A stretch of 64,000 nucleotides of DNA from Exilibacterium tricleocarpae (GCF_007004655.1 NZ_ML660093.1:167197-231196); one strand, 5' to 3'; positions 1 through 8,802 are shown, counted from the stretch's first letter. Program-made: numbers and translations. The notes: generated by a model from the letters alone, not told the origin.

Positions 1-2
1 GC

Positions 3-749
3 GACCTCAACCGTACTTTTCCGGGGGGCAGTAAAGGATCACTCGCGGGCCGCATTGCCAATACTTTCTTTAGAGAAATCGTCAAAAAATGTACTCACGG
101 TATTGATCTGCATACCGGTGCGAGGCATCGCAGTAATCTGCCCCAGGTGCGGGCGGATCTTAGCACCGAGGCGGTGAGAACGCTGGCTCACGCCTTTGGT
201 GTCCCCGTGATTATCGACTCTAAAATCCGCGACGGCTCCCTGCGCCAGGCTTGCAGTGACGCCGGTATTCCAATCCTGCTCTACGAAGCGGGGGAGGCGT
301 TGCGCTTTGATGAAATTTGTATTCGCGCCGGCGTCCGGGGCGTCGTTAACATTATGCGGGAAATTGGTATGCTGCCCCGGCTGAAAACGGCCACAGCGGT
401 GCGTAAACCGGTGGTTTCAACCAATACCACCTGGGTCAGGGCGCCCCACAGCGGCATCTTGCGCGCGCTGGTGCCGCTCGGTGCCAAAGCCGAGAAAGGC
501 AGTGTCCTGGGGGTGATCGCTGACCCGCTGGGGGTGAGCGAGTACGAGGTGGTGGCGCAGGCCGACGGTATCGTTATCGGACGCACCTACCTGCCGCTGG
601 TCCACGAGGGGGAGGCGTTATTCCACCTGGCCCACTATGAAATGAAAACTGACAAGGTCCTGGGCCAGGTTGAAAAGTTCCAGGAAAAACTGGAGCCGGA
701 GACCACCATGGTGGCGCCGCAGAGCGCCACCGATGCACCGATTCAATAG
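3..749 (+). CDS. Succinylglutamate desuccinylase/aspartoacylase (AstE/AspA) family protein, 5'-truncated by the window edge
   Basis: The reading frame is already open at the window edge, so the true start lies upstream and about 248 residues are visible. Near the edge are the family motifs DLNRTFPGG and GIDLHTG; in this zinc-dependent deacylase family these contribute substrate-binding Arg residues and the second zinc-binding His. The C-terminal half (RAPHSGILRALVPLGAKAEK, then VIADPLG) is the beta-rich barrel-like domain usual in bacterial members. The GTG at 147 is internal to the motif region and is not a start. The family removes acyl groups from acyl-amino acids in the cytoplasm. The exact substrate cannot be read here, and nothing nearby suggests arginine catabolism. 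The C-terminal tail is low in complexity. Family assignment is secure; substrate is unknown. Confidence 0.85.
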   Translation, partial: DLNRTFPGGSKGSLAGRIANTFFREIVKKCTHGIDLHTGARHRSNLPQVRADLSTEAVRTLAHAFGVPVIIDSKIRDGSLRQACSDAGIPILLYEAGEALRFDEICIRAGVRGVVNIMREIGMLPRLKTATAVRKPVVSTNTTWVRAPHSGILRALVPLGAKAEKGSVLGVIADPLGVSEYEVVAQADGIVIGRTYLPLVHEGEALFHLAHYEMKTDKVLGQVEKFQEKLEPETTMVAPQSATDAPIQ

Positions 750-755
750 CCTCCG

Positions 756-1259
756 CTACGCCAGCAGTGCCCGCAGCATCCAGGCATTTTCTTCATGTTG
801 ACCAATGCGTTCAGTCAGCAGGTCGGCCGTTTTCACGTCGCCCACCCGATCGGCCTCGGAGACCGCCTTGCGCAGTTTGCGGCTGCATATCTCATTGCCG
901 TCAACCAACTGCTGGATCATTTGCTCGGCGGTGGGCATTCCGGTTTCCTCCTCGACCGAGGCCACCAGTTTAAACTGGTGAAAGCTGCTCGGGGCGGGAA
1001 AGCCGATGGCGCGAATCCGCTCGGCGAGGGTGTCGATAGCCTCGGCCATATCTTCGTATTGCTCTTCGGTGAGTTTATGCAGGCTGTAAAATAGTGGGCC
1101 CACCACATTCCAGTGAAAACCCTGGGTTTTGACATAGAGCAAGTAGGTATCCGCCAGCGCTTCGGAAAGATAGCCGGCGAGGTCCCGGCGATCCTCGCGG
1201 GCAACGCCGCTGTGGGTTTCGACTTCCTCAGGTTTTGACTGCAAGATGGGGTCTTTCAT
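756..1259 (-). CDS. dps: Dps/ferritin-like DNA-protection and iron-storage protein
   Basis: This 167-residue protein has the usual Dps length. The conserved segment KTQGFHWNVVGPLFYSLH is followed by HKLTEEQYEDMAEAIDTLAERI, of which the His in FHWNV and the Asp/Glu of the second helix form the inter-subunit ferroxidase site known for the family. Dps proteins form cytoplasmic 12-subunit shells that oxidise and store iron using peroxide, and some also coat DNA. The ATG is preceded by a strong AGGAGG (1264-1269 on the complementary strand). The gene converges with the deacylase gene, leaving 6 bases between the stops. Three 17-bp tandem repeats lie about 50 bases upstream of the start and may fall in its promoter. 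The N-terminal extension of about 20 charged residues is variable in the family. The call is confident; DNA binding by this member is not shown. Confidence 0.93.
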   Translation of the reverse strand: MKDPILQSKPEEVETHSGVAREDRRDLAGYLSEALADTYLLYVKTQGFHWNVVGPLFYSLHKLTEEQYEDMAEAIDTLAERIRAIGFPAPSSFHQFKLVASVEEETGMPTAEQMIQQLVDGNEICSRKLRKAVSEADRVGDVKTADLLTERIGQHEENAWMLRALLA

Positions 1260-1306
1260 AAATTGCCTCCTGATTGTGGGGCTTTGCCAATGTTACCGAG
1301 GCTTTT

Positions 1307-1357
1307 GCACAATTCATACCGCCGCACAATTCATACCGCCGCACAATTCATACCGCC
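1307..1357. repeat. Three perfect 17-bp tandem repeats upstream of dps
   Basis: The unit gcacaattcataccgcc occurs three times back to back at 1307-1323, 1324-1340 and 1341-1357. A degenerate fourth unit follows (gcatgtttcgtaccggc). The array lies in the 325-base gap between the divergent dps and lipoprotein genes. No coding role is apparent. Confidence 0.9.
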
Positions 1358-1493
1358 GCATGTTTCGTACCGGCACCGTCAATACTCGCAAATGCCGGTC
1401 GATTTCAACCGATGAGGGGCAAAACCACCACGGATCGCCGGTGGTCCCGGGCGTGATATGAGCGCTCGGGTTGAAGCCGCAACTGTCAATCTT

Positions 1494-1509
1494 TGGCATA
1501 GCTATTGCT
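1494..1509 (+). promoter_or_regulatory. Candidate sigma-54 (-24/-12) promoter
   Basis: TGGCAT, five bases, then TTGCT matches the sigma-54 consensus TGGCAC-N5-TTGCA at all core GG and GC positions with the exact spacing. It lies about 75 bases upstream of the lipoprotein ATG at 1585 in the right orientation. A sigma-54 activator gene is encoded at 11136-12530. Confidence 0.6.
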
Positions 1510-1584
1510 CCAGCACTGCCAAGGGGCCTACCGAGGTCCAGCTGATGTCACAGTTATTGATATTTGCCTGAAGGAGGAACGGAT

Positions 1585-2265
1585 ATGTTTGGTAGAATTT
1601 ACAGAATCGGTTGTATTGTCTTCATTGGCGCACTGCTTGCTGCGTTTCTCGGCGCCTGTGCCGCGCCGACCAGCATCAAGTCGAACTGGCAGGACCCGAC
1701 GTTTGCGAAGCCGCCGATGCGGAAGATCGCCGTGTTGGCGTTGTTTGAAACGGAGGCCGATAACCGCCGCTTCGAGCAGAGCGCAGTGGCGGCCCTGCGC
1801 GCCGGCGGCGTAGAGGCTGTTGAGGGGCACAATGTCATAGAGTCTGCTCGGGATTACTCCTACGAAGAACTGGAAGACAAATTGCTCAATGCCAACGCAG
1901 ACGGTATCCTGATATTCAAATTGATCGCTATCGATCATGATCACGTTTATCGTCCCCCCACACCTTATGCCGCTTACAGTAATGTGCATCCACATGATCC
2001 GATCTACGATTACTACAACTCGACTGCGCATTATTATTCTTATTGGAGTGCCGGCCGGCAGGTAACCCGCAATCCTGCCTATTGGGAGGAGCGCGCCTAC
2101 TATGTGGTCGAAACCACGCTGCATGAAAATACCGCTGATCGCCTGGTGTGGACGGCAGTCTCCCAGACCTACGAACCGGATGATATTGGTGAATTGTCGC
2201 GCTCGGTTATCGATATTGTCAGCAAGCGTTTACTTGAGGAAGATCTGGTGGCGGTAGAGCAGTAG
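1585..2265 (+). CDS. DUF4136-like lipoprotein of unknown function
   Basis: The 226-residue product starts at the ATG at 1585, seven bases after AGGAGG (1572-1577). An upstream in-frame start at 1564 has no such site. The N-terminus is a lipoprotein signal with lipobox LGAC, so the mature protein should be lipid-anchored in the envelope. The mature part carries NWQDPTFAKPPMRKIAVLA and a C-terminal segment resembling DUF4136-type lipoproteins (SDR..V..I...L). A tyrosine/histidine-rich stretch (IDHDHVYRPPTPYAAYSNVH and DPIYDYYNSTAHYYSYW) sits mid-protein. A sigma-54 promoter candidate lies upstream, which suggests regulated envelope expression. The lipoprotein nature is clear; the family assignment is from memory and tentative, and no function can be stated. 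Confidence 0.8.
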   Translation: MFGRIYRIGCIVFIGALLAAFLGACAAPTSIKSNWQDPTFAKPPMRKIAVLALFETEADNRRFEQSAVAALRAGGVEAVEGHNVIESARDYSYEELEDKLLNANADGILIFKLIAIDHDHVYRPPTPYAAYSNVHPHDPIYDYYNSTAHYYSYWSAGRQVTRNPAYWEERAYYVVETTLHENTADRLVWTAVSQTYEPDDIGELSRSVIDIVSKRLLEEDLVAVEQ

Positions 2266-2360
2266 CCGGTCTATGTTGATAGCGCCACAGCAGCGGCCAC
2301 TCAATACCTGGTGAGATTCTCAGGCAGGAACAAAGGCAAATATATTGCCAGTCATTAAAG

Positions 2361-2379
2361 CAGGCGCGGGAAGCGCCTG
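2361..2379 (-). terminator. Probable intrinsic terminator after the 46-residue ORF
   Basis: A perfect 7-bp GC-rich stem (CAGGCGC / GCGCCTG) with a 5-base loop is followed, on the minus strand, by CTTTAAT. It begins 9 bases after the stop of the small gene at 2388-2528. The weak T-run lowers confidence. Confidence 0.45.
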
Positions 2380-2387
2380 GAGCCTTT

Positions 2388-2528
2388 TCAACCGCAACAA
2401 ACAAAAATGCCGGCGGTATTCGGAAGGTCGGTTGCCAACCCGTAAATAATAAATAATAAAACAACGACAATTACCGCTGTCCCTATCATGGAACCGATTG
2501 AGCGACTTTCAGTTTTTTTTTCTTTCAT
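2388..2528 (-). CDS. Small single-pass membrane protein, 46 residues
   Basis: This short minus-strand frame reads a basic N-terminus (MKEKKTESRSIGSMIG), then one hydrophobic helix of about 17 residues (TAVIVVVLLFIIYGLA), then a short tail with a terminal CCG. The charge pattern predicts the N-terminus in the cytoplasm. AAGGA lies about 12 bases upstream of the ATG, slightly far for a ribosome site. A hairpin terminator candidate sits directly after the stop. No family is recognised. The arrangement of start, helix, stop and terminator makes a real gene plausible, although a chance frame cannot be excluded. It is flanked by the lipoprotein (convergent) and the MscS-like gene. Confidence 0.5.
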   Translation of the reverse strand: MKEKKTESRSIGSMIGTAVIVVVLLFIIYGLATDLPNTAGIFVCCG

Positions 2529-2703
2529 AGCTGCATTTATCCTTTTTACACTACCCTGGTGTTTAACAGAGCCGCCTAAGCGTAAAGCAGGGCATCTCTG
2601 TTAGCATACCGTTGGTTGATAAGCTCTCTGAGAGGGGCTCTGTAAGGAAGGAGCAGCAAGTATCGAGCCAGACTATGGGGGATAACAGGCTGGCTCGAAT
2701 ATA

Positions 2704-4446
2704 CTAATGGCCGGATTTAGGCTGAGCAGGTTGGTCCGACGCCTCGGCAGTGGCGGGGCTCGAGTTTTGTGTGTAATCATCCGGCTGCATATGGACAGTG
2801 AGTTGGGTAAAGGGAATGGTCCAGGCGTTTTTATTACACGCGTCCACCGCAGCGCGCTGGATAAAACGTTCGAGCGGTATATAATCTGCCGCTGCCGCAC
2901 CGTCAAAAGCGGCGATAATCATCAAATCCAGTGAGGAGGCGCCGGCTTCCTTGAACTCCACCCGCAGCTCACCCAGGTGTTCGCCGTAGCGGCTTGTCTC
3001 GACTGCCTGGCGGATGTTGCGCTGCATGGCGGTCAACACATCAGTGGTGATTTTCTCCTGCAGTGAGTAATCCAGGCCAAACGTGACAAACAGGCTGAAG
3101 CCGCCGGATAAGTTACGCGGGGTTTGGGCCAGGAAATCCAGAGTCGGGTAGGTCTTTATCGCACCGCCGAACAGCTTCAGCTGAACGAACTCCGGGGTTT
3201 GCATGGCGACCTTCCCAAAGGTATCATCCGCCAGGATCAGGTAATCGCCGGCTTTGGTGGGGAACCAGGGTTCTTCCCGCGACCAGCGCCGCGAGATCAG
3301 TGTGTTCATCACCCGCATGGGTAAGCGCAGCCGCCCGCCTGTCAATACAGGGTTGATCAGCACGGAGTAAATATTCAGCCGTGATATTCGCCAGGGCAGG
3401 CCATTGTAGATCACGCGTTCTCCCTCGCGCGCCGGACCGATATTTAACAGAAGCCTTACTTCGTCCACGTACCGCGGCAGCGAGTTTCTCAAAGTGAAAG
3501 CCACCGCGACCAGGAAGATCAACAGCAGTGTCAGGATCAGCCAGTCACCCAGTGTATAAAGTGTCGCCAGCAAGGCAAAAGTAGCGGCGACGACGGTAAA
3601 TACCTGAAAGATCACATGGGCCAGGCGCGAGAAAAGCCGACTTTCGGCGTCTTGGCCCCGCTTGATCCAGCGTTTCACCAGATGACTCGAGTACCTCAGC
3701 ACGGCAAAGGTGATGATAAAAGCGATGATCGCCAGAAACAGATTCAAGCCGTGTCCGGTAAAAAACTCCTTCAACGCCCTGGCGATAACCGTGCCTTTGG
3801 CCTCGCTGTTGTCCAGTTTTTCATTGAGTTGGAAGCGCACCAGGTTCAATTCGCGCTCGAGGTCCTCGCGCCGCTCCTGCCAGCTTGTCAACAGCGGCGC
3901 CAGCGCTTTTTTCGTATCCTCGACCTCGACTGCGGCTATCAATATGCCTATCTCCTCAATGGCGATAGTGGCAGCTTCTATGCGCGTTTGCAGCGATGTT
4001 TCCCGGCTGCGCAGACTTTCAATCTGGCGCGGTTTTTCAGTCAGCTTCTTCAACTCGAAAAGAATTGGCCTGAGAATCTCCTTGACCTCGGTTTGCCAGT
4101 TGAAATCATTGACCGGTGCTTTCCTGAACAGGGATAAGTCGACAGCCCCGGTGGCGATTTGCTCGAGCGCGTTCTGCTGTTTTTTGAGCTGCTCGAGTAC
4201 GTTCTGTCGCTGCGCTGCAAGGGATTCGATCTCTGCTTCCAGCTTGGTGGCTGCAAGCGACTTGTCGAGACGGGCTATTTCGGTCTTGAGACTGGATATC
4301 TCATCGATAATAACGGCAATCTGCTCGATGACTTCCGGTTCGATTTGGGCGGCATCGGCAGCTTGGTTCTCGTTTGCCGCTAACGGGGCCGACAGTCCCA
4401 CCAGACAGATAATAACCAAAAAGAGGGTGCTTAACTTGGATTTCAC
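2704..4446 (-). CDS. MscS-type mechanosensitive channel-like membrane protein with a periplasmic coiled coil
   Basis: The start chosen is the GTG at 4446, because it gives a clean signal peptide (MKSKLSTLFLVIICLVGLSAPLAANE) and 580 residues; an ATG at 4548 would add 34 unlikely residues. After the signal comes a long heptad-rich region (about residues 30-200) predicted as coiled coil in the periplasm. Then follow a membrane helix (LNLFLAIIAFIITFAVLRY) and two more (about 275-330). A soluble cytoplasmic-type domain follows, with the sequence NIGPAREGERVIYNGLPW placed where the MscS beta domain begins. The overall plan resembles large MscS/MscK-type channels that vent osmolytes on hypo-osmotic shock, but the pore helix is not a textbook match. 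The neighbouring UspA and DUF2254 genes fit a stress role. Confidence 0.75.
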   Translation of the reverse strand: MKSKLSTLFLVIICLVGLSAPLAANENQAADAAQIEPEVIEQIAVIIDEISSLKTEIARLDKSLAATKLEAEIESLAAQRQNVLEQLKKQQNALEQIATGAVDLSLFRKAPVNDFNWQTEVKEILRPILFELKKLTEKPRQIESLRSRETSLQTRIEAATIAIEEIGILIAAVEVEDTKKALAPLLTSWQERREDLERELNLVRFQLNEKLDNSEAKGTVIARALKEFFTGHGLNLFLAIIAFIITFAVLRYSSHLVKRWIKRGQDAESRLFSRLAHVIFQVFTVVAATFALLATLYTLGDWLILTLLLIFLVAVAFTLRNSLPRYVDEVRLLLNIGPAREGERVIYNGLPWRISRLNIYSVLINPVLTGGRLRLPMRVMNTLISRRWSREEPWFPTKAGDYLILADDTFGKVAMQTPEFVQLKLFGGAIKTYPTLDFLAQTPRNLSGGFSLFVTFGLDYSLQEKITTDVLTAMQRNIRQAVETSRYGEHLGELRVEFKEAGASSLDLMIIAAFDGAAAADYIPLERFIQRAAVDACNKNAWTIPFTQLTVHMQPDDYTQNSSPATAEASDQPAQPKSGH

Positions 4447-4560
4447 GCTGTTTACTTTTCCCTGACTGTTGTCGATTTCCGGCCGGCAACGGATCACCGC
4501 AAATGAGGTCGTAGCCTGGCGTCCCGATATGGGGCCGCCATAGAGCACCGGAATGGGCGG

Positions 4561-4586
4561 TGGCCGTCAGTACCGGACGACGGCCA
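4561..4586. terminator. Hairpin between the UspA and MscS-like genes
   Basis: A perfect 8-bp inverted repeat (tggccgtc / gacggcca, loop of 10) lies 28 bases after the UspA stop. There is no T-run on either strand, so it is a weak terminator candidate or an mRNA-stabilising hairpin. Confidence 0.35.
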
Positions 4587-4613
4587 GGTTGCACTACCTT
4601 AACTGATAAGGTG

Positions 4614-5474
4614 TCAGTGCGACAATAGAACGGGCACTGGCGCGTTTTTCAGTATATTGCGGGTCGCGCCGCCCATGACCAGCTCCGCCAGGCGCGAGCG
4701 ACCGTAGGCGCCCATTACAATCAGGTCGTTTTGCCTTTCCTTGGCGTGGGTCAGTAGTACTTCACTGATATCCGGCCCTGCGCGTTGCTCCCTGATCAGG
4801 GTCGGTTCAACATCGTGCAGGCGCAGGTAGTTGAGGAGGCCGCTGTCGGCTCGTTGGCGGAACTCCGCCGTTGCTGTTGTCGTCTTGCCCGAGAACACAT
4901 CGATTTGCCCGGCGGTTTGTAAAAACGGCAGAGAGTCGCGCAATGCCCGCGCGGCCTCGCGACTGCCGTCGTGGGCTATCAGTGGATGTGAACAGGGCTC
5001 GGTTGCCGTGTAGTCGTCAGGTAGCATCAGCACTGCGCAAGCGCTGTTGACTGCGGTGTTGGCGGCGGCCAGAAACATGTCGTCCAGCAGATTACCCTGC
5101 GTGACGGTGCGGCTGAGGATGATCAAATCGTGATAACAGCTGTTTTGTGCCAGGGCCTGACTGAGAGGGCCACTGCTGCTTTCCCAGGGCGGTAGGGGTT
5201 TTAGAGTACGGATATGGTGCTCGAGTCGTGCCTGAATGCGCGATTTTTCCTCGGTAATATAGTATTTGCTGATAGGTAAGGCCTCTGGTTCCTGAGGCAT
5301 ATCCGCAGTTTCAGGGGACTGCAGTTTAAGGCTACTCGTTTGGGGCGGGGGCGGCTCGATATACAAACCTTTTAACAGAGACCCGAACCGCTGTGCTAAA
5401 ACAGCAGCGATCTTCAGGCGACCGTCACACGCCTCGCTGTCGTCCAAGTGAATCAATATGCTCTTTATCGGCAT
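4614..5474 (-). CDS. Tandem universal stress protein (UspA family)
   Basis: The 286-residue protein contains two UspA folds, at about residues 1-150 and 155-286, the usual tandem form. The second domain ends with DLIVMGAYGRSRLAELVMGG and TRNILKNAPVPVLL, which is the G-x2-G-x9-G-[ST] nucleotide-binding loop of ATP-binding Usp proteins. The first domain has a degenerate loop (DLIILSRTVTQGN), so probably only one half binds ATP. Usp proteins are cytoplasmic and raise survival under starvation and oxidative stress by unclear means. AGGAG lies 8 bases before the ATG. The gene is upstream of, and in the same direction as, the MscS-like gene, with a hairpin between them. Confidence 0.92.
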   Translation of the reverse strand: MPIKSILIHLDDSEACDGRLKIAAVLAQRFGSLLKGLYIEPPPPQTSSLKLQSPETADMPQEPEALPISKYYITEEKSRIQARLEHHIRTLKPLPPWESSSGPLSQALAQNSCYHDLIILSRTVTQGNLLDDMFLAAANTAVNSACAVLMLPDDYTATEPCSHPLIAHDGSREAARALRDSLPFLQTAGQIDVFSGKTTTATAEFRQRADSGLLNYLRLHDVEPTLIREQRAGPDISEVLLTHAKERQNDLIVMGAYGRSRLAELVMGGATRNILKNAPVPVLLSH

Positions 5475-6188
5475 TGAAAAAACTCCTGAAAAAGCTTTGG
5501 GTAGTGATCCAGGTTTTTTAAACTGGGTTTGTCGCGGCAGGATTTTTTGTGTCTTGTCCCAGGTGTGGATAATGCCGTCCGTAGTCGTTTGCCGAGAACT
5601 CTTATCGGTTTGTTTCAGTGAATTGAGGTGTTTTTCCAGTTTGCTATGTCCGGCTCTTGGTTTGGGGAACTCCCTGGTTATGGTGCAGTGCTGTTGCGTG
5701 AGCTGCTGTCGTCATTTTGTTGTCTCCGAATAATCCGTATACCGCCGGCTGCGTTGATACCTGATTCTCACAAGTATATGTGCCCGGCCTGGGTGGACTG
5801 GATTTTGACCATGTCCACCAATGTCCCACCCGGTTTGGATTCTAACTCGCAACTTCCTGCGGGTAGCAGGAGAACTGCATTTTGCGTGCCATCCATACGG
5901 ATACCTGTCTAGGTACTACCGTGCCGATGTCGATGGCAACAGCGGTGGATATGCACTGGACTATGGTGGATTTCAACAGTCCTTCCTTGCAGTCAACTGT
6001 TGCAGATATTACACACCTCGATCATGGTATTACTCTTGAAGTGATATAGGTCCTGGATGCGTTCGTGCTCAAGTAAGGAAGTGGGGAAGGGACTATCGAT
6101 GGCCTATGCTACTGTGGTCGGCAAGTATGGGGGAGCGTTTTCCGAGAATGGAGGGGGAGAGCGGAGTTGTCACGCAGCAGATTATGAA
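5475..6188. other. 714-base gap with no gene recognised
   Basis: Short frames on both strands here have no recognisable domain, no good ribosome site and no codon bias like the neighbours. The part nearest 5475 presumably holds the uspA-type promoter. Nothing else could be supported. Confidence 0.5.
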
Positions 6189-7604
6189 TTAGGTTCCCCC
6201 GGCCAACCAGTGTTCACGTAACAGGTGCCGGTTCACAAGCATGGGGCTGGCGGCGATGCCCTCCAATATGGCCTTGCGTCTTTGTAGCTCCTTTACGTCG
6301 CCCTCACAGTGTTGTTGTTTCGCGCGTTCCAACATTGGCGTCAACAGTGACAGTAGCGTCTGGCGCTGCGATTGTAATGGGCAGGAGATGACAACCCGCC
6401 CGATCGTGGTGAGAAAGTGCAAGGCGGCATTGCGATCGGTGGCGGCGTAAGCACTGAGGCGTGTGTACGTGGTTTGGGTAAACTCCGTGAAGTCGACCTG
6501 CCGGTACAGCAGGCGCAGTGTGCCGTCTTCGTCCAGATAATCCGGTTTATCGACCCGGCGTGTCGCGAGACAGCGACAGGCGCTACTCAGCCAGTCCATG
6601 CAATCCATTGCCGTAAACGGGTCGTTGATACCCGGCGACAAGGCCCGCACCGCGATTTCCACCAGTTCGTTGGAGAGAAAAAGAATGTCCTGCGCAGGCG
6701 TGCGTTTGGTGCCGATGATAAATGCTTTGTCCAGGTCTGGCGCCGCCAGTGTGTTGGCGGCATCCGGTGTGATTGTCCAACCGAGGCAACTGCTTTGACT
6801 GAGGTAATCCCCCGGCCGGCAGTTGACTACAATGGTGCCGTCGATATCACAGGCTATGTTGTGAAGGTAGTCGAGGTCGAGAAACTGTAAATAGCCATTG
6901 CCGCTGGATTCTATGCTTTGGCTGGCTTGTATATCGATTTTGTCTACAACCAACTCTGCGTAGTCGGTGGACTCCTGCGTGTCTGCCGCCGGCTGCAGGC
7001 TGTTGGGGTAGATAACTTTTATTCTGTCGATCAGCGATGCCCCGATATCCGCGATAACGTTGGAGGCGTGAATTGATGCCGGTACATGATGAATGAAGTA
7101 AATCAATACGCAGATGCTGGCGATCCCCAACAGTACGCCGAATGCCACGGCGATATGCGGCACAAAAGCCCCGGTTACCCCCGCGTCGCCCGGCTGCAAA
7201 GTCGGTACGTCGGCGTTGGCAATAGTGCGCAGTACCAACAGGCAGTAGAGGAAAGTGGCGATAAAGGTTCCCAGTGTAAACTGGTTGCCGCGGTCTTCCA
7301 TAAAATTTGTCAGCAGGCGTGGCCCGTACTGGGTGGTGGCGTAGGCGACAGAGGCAATGGTGATGGAGAAGGTGACGCCGGCGACCGTAATCATCGACCC
7401 GGCGATTGTCGACAATAGAATACGGGCACCTTCCGGTTTGGATAGATAAAGCCATTGGAGATACTGCGCATAGGTGTTTTGTAAATACTGGTTATTCGCC
7501 GTCAGCACATGGGCCAGGAGAAAGGCTCCGACAGCCATCAGGCTCGGAATAAACCAGTAGCTGCCTTGCAGGCTATCCCAGAACTTTGCCAGGCGGTTTA
7601 GCAT
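6189..7604 (-). CDS. DUF2254 family integral membrane protein
   Basis: The start at 7604 is chosen because AGGGGAG lies about 10 bases upstream, giving 471 residues; an in-frame ATG at 7646 lacks a ribosome site. Four hydrophobic helices fall in the first 190 residues: YWFIPSLMAVGAFLLAHVL, a pair around ITVAGVTFSITIASVAYATT, one at TLGTFIATFLYCLLVLRTI, and one at IAVAFGVLLGIASICVLIY. The segment TQYGPRLLTNFMEDRGNQ between helices is typical of the family. The C-terminal 280 residues are soluble and include RALSPGINDPFTAMDCMDWL, another family hallmark. DUF2254 proteins have no established function. The gene stands alone, among stress genes. Confidence 0.85.
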   Translation of the reverse strand: MLNRLAKFWDSLQGSYWFIPSLMAVGAFLLAHVLTANNQYLQNTYAQYLQWLYLSKPEGARILLSTIAGSMITVAGVTFSITIASVAYATTQYGPRLLTNFMEDRGNQFTLGTFIATFLYCLLVLRTIANADVPTLQPGDAGVTGAFVPHIAVAFGVLLGIASICVLIYFIHHVPASIHASNVIADIGASLIDRIKVIYPNSLQPAADTQESTDYAELVVDKIDIQASQSIESSGNGYLQFLDLDYLHNIACDIDGTIVVNCRPGDYLSQSSCLGWTITPDAANTLAAPDLDKAFIIGTKRTPAQDILFLSNELVEIAVRALSPGINDPFTAMDCMDWLSSACRCLATRRVDKPDYLDEDGTLRLLYRQVDFTEFTQTTYTRLSAYAATDRNAALHFLTTIGRVVISCPLQSQRQTLLSLLTPMLERAKQQHCEGDVKELQRRKAILEGIAASPMLVNRHLLREHWLAGGT

Positions 7605-8112
7605 CGCCGGTAGTCTCCCCTGGTGAGTGGAGTCTGCATATTGCACCAGTGCGCAAGAAAGTTCACGTTTTCCGGTTACCCTATATAGACCCCGGGCGGG
7701 GGCACTGGGGGAAAAGGCCCGGTTGGGTGGTGAGAACCACCTTGGCAGGTGCCAACCCCCTTAGCAGGTGCCAACCCCACCCCCGAACGCAAGGAACGTG
7801 GTTGCCTTCGGATGGCGCTATGACTGTGCATAGTTTGACACTGTAAAAACTTCTCTGGGTTCGCAACCGTTTATTCCAAAGGTCGGGCGCGGGTTTCGAC
7901 GTCTGTTGTTTGGTCGATGTAACTCTTTGGCATACTTCCTGCTTTAACCCTGGCAATGAGGCTGTCAGTTACGACTAGCCAGATGACGAGGCCTCTCTGA
8001 TTTACTATCGAGTCGAGTGATACGGAGAGTTGCCTGGGGCCTCAACGGGCGAATACACCCTGGTTGTTGCCGGGGTGGTCGAGAGTTCAAATGACGCACG
8101 AGGAGAAGGGTT
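7605..8112. other. Intergenic region with two short direct repeats and a promoter candidate
   Basis: Apart from two copies of gcaggtgccaaccccc-like sequence (about 7745-7775) and the sigma-54 candidate at 7928-7943, nothing gene-like is visible. The two flanking genes are divergent, so both promoters must lie here. Confidence 0.5.
7928..7943 (+). promoter_or_regulatory. Second sigma-54 promoter candidate (weaker)
   Basis: TGGCAT, five bases, CTGCT: the same -24 element and spacing as the site at 1494, with one mismatch in the -12 box. The preceding bases are also alike (ctt before TGGCAT in both). It is about 170 bases upstream of the DUF1328 gene in the correct direction. Confidence 0.4.
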
Positions 8113-8289
8113 ATGTTGAGATGGGCAGTGATATTTTTTGTGATTGCACTGATAGCCGCAGTTTTGGGTTTTGGCGGTTTGGCGGGTACGGCCGCCGGTA
8201 TTGCAGAAATTTTGTTCTTTGTCTTTTTGGTGTTGTTAGTAATCACTTTGGTTATGCACCTGGTAAAGGGCCGGCGTCCGCCGTTGTAA
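8113..8289 (+). CDS. DUF1328 / UPF0391 small membrane protein (YtjA-like)
   Basis: A 58-residue protein made of two hydrophobic helices, [20 protein letters not shown] and [20 protein letters not shown], joined by the glycine-rich turn GGLAGTAAG and ending with the basic tail VKGRRPPL. This plan, including LRWA at the start and GLAG..A.IA in the middle, is that of the YtjA/DUF1328 family of inner-membrane proteins. Members are often induced by envelope or osmotic stress; no biochemical role is known. AGGAGAAGGG lies directly upstream of the ATG. A possible sigma-54 promoter lies about 170 bases upstream. It belongs to a run of small envelope genes at 8.1-9.7 kb. Confidence 0.9.
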   Translation: MLRWAVIFFVIALIAAVLGFGGLAGTAAGIAEILFFVFLVLLVITLVMHLVKGRRPPL

Positions 8290-8613
8290 AGAGCTTGGGC
8301 GGCAGGCCCTGCCTCCAAAGTATATTTAGCTAACTATCGGCAGAGGCCTATGTTAAGTTACAAGCGGCCCTTGTAAATGTTAACTGCCTGTAATTGTCTT
8401 ATGATGGCCAGGTAGCCTGTGGAAGGTGTTAGCGAAGTCAATAACCGACTGAAAGCCGTGTCCCGTTAGCCGGTTCTGTAGTTTGGTGATTTGTTCAGTG
8501 GGGTTGGCTTCAGGCCGTCCCGGCGCCTTTGGGCGCGAGTGTCACGGCACTCGAGTTCAATGTAGTAGAGTTTTCAATTTTGTAAAATGTTCAACTTATA
8601 AAAGGAAAGTCTT
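8290..8613. other. 324-base gap, nothing recognised
   Basis: The region holds no supported gene. It must carry the promoter of the small lipoprotein gene that follows. An imperfect inverted repeat occurs near 8537-8555 (cgagtgtcacggcactcg), of unknown role. Confidence 0.45.
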
Positions 8614-8802
8614 ATGAAATACTTTTATTCACTGTTTATTATACTCACCCTGGCAATAGGGGTAGTCGGCTGTGAGGAGGGACCCGCTGAAGAAGCTGGC
8701 GAGAAAATAGATCGCGCCCTGGACGATGCTGGTGATGCAGTCAAGGATGCCGGCAATGCAGTCGAAGATGCGTGTGAAGATGTTACCGGTGAGAACTGTT
8801 AA
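8614..8802 (+). CDS. Small acidic lipoprotein, entericidin-like
   Basis: The 62-residue product begins with a lipoprotein signal ending in the lipobox VVGC, so only about 43 residues are mature. The mature part is acidic and repetitive, with alternating AGDAV/AGNAV-type units (DDAGDAVKDAGNAVEDAC), which would form an amphipathic helix. A ribosome site AAAGGAAAG precedes the ATG. Such short lipoproteins resemble entericidin B and related stress-induced peptides, but similarity to a named family is weak. It is likely anchored in the envelope. Two terminal cysteines (DAC and ENC) could form a disulphide. Neighbours are other small stress-type proteins. Confidence 0.8.
   Translation: MKYFYSLFIILTLAIGVVGCEEGPAEEAGEKIDRALDDAGDAVKDAGNAVEDACEDVTGENC

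Noticed and set aside
1307-1357. Possible short CRISPR array
   Set aside because: The 17-bp units are directly adjacent with no spacers; they are simple tandem repeats.
5821-6039. 72-codon frame in the gap after uspA
   Set aside because: No ribosome site, no domain and unusual aromatic-rich composition; treated as chance.
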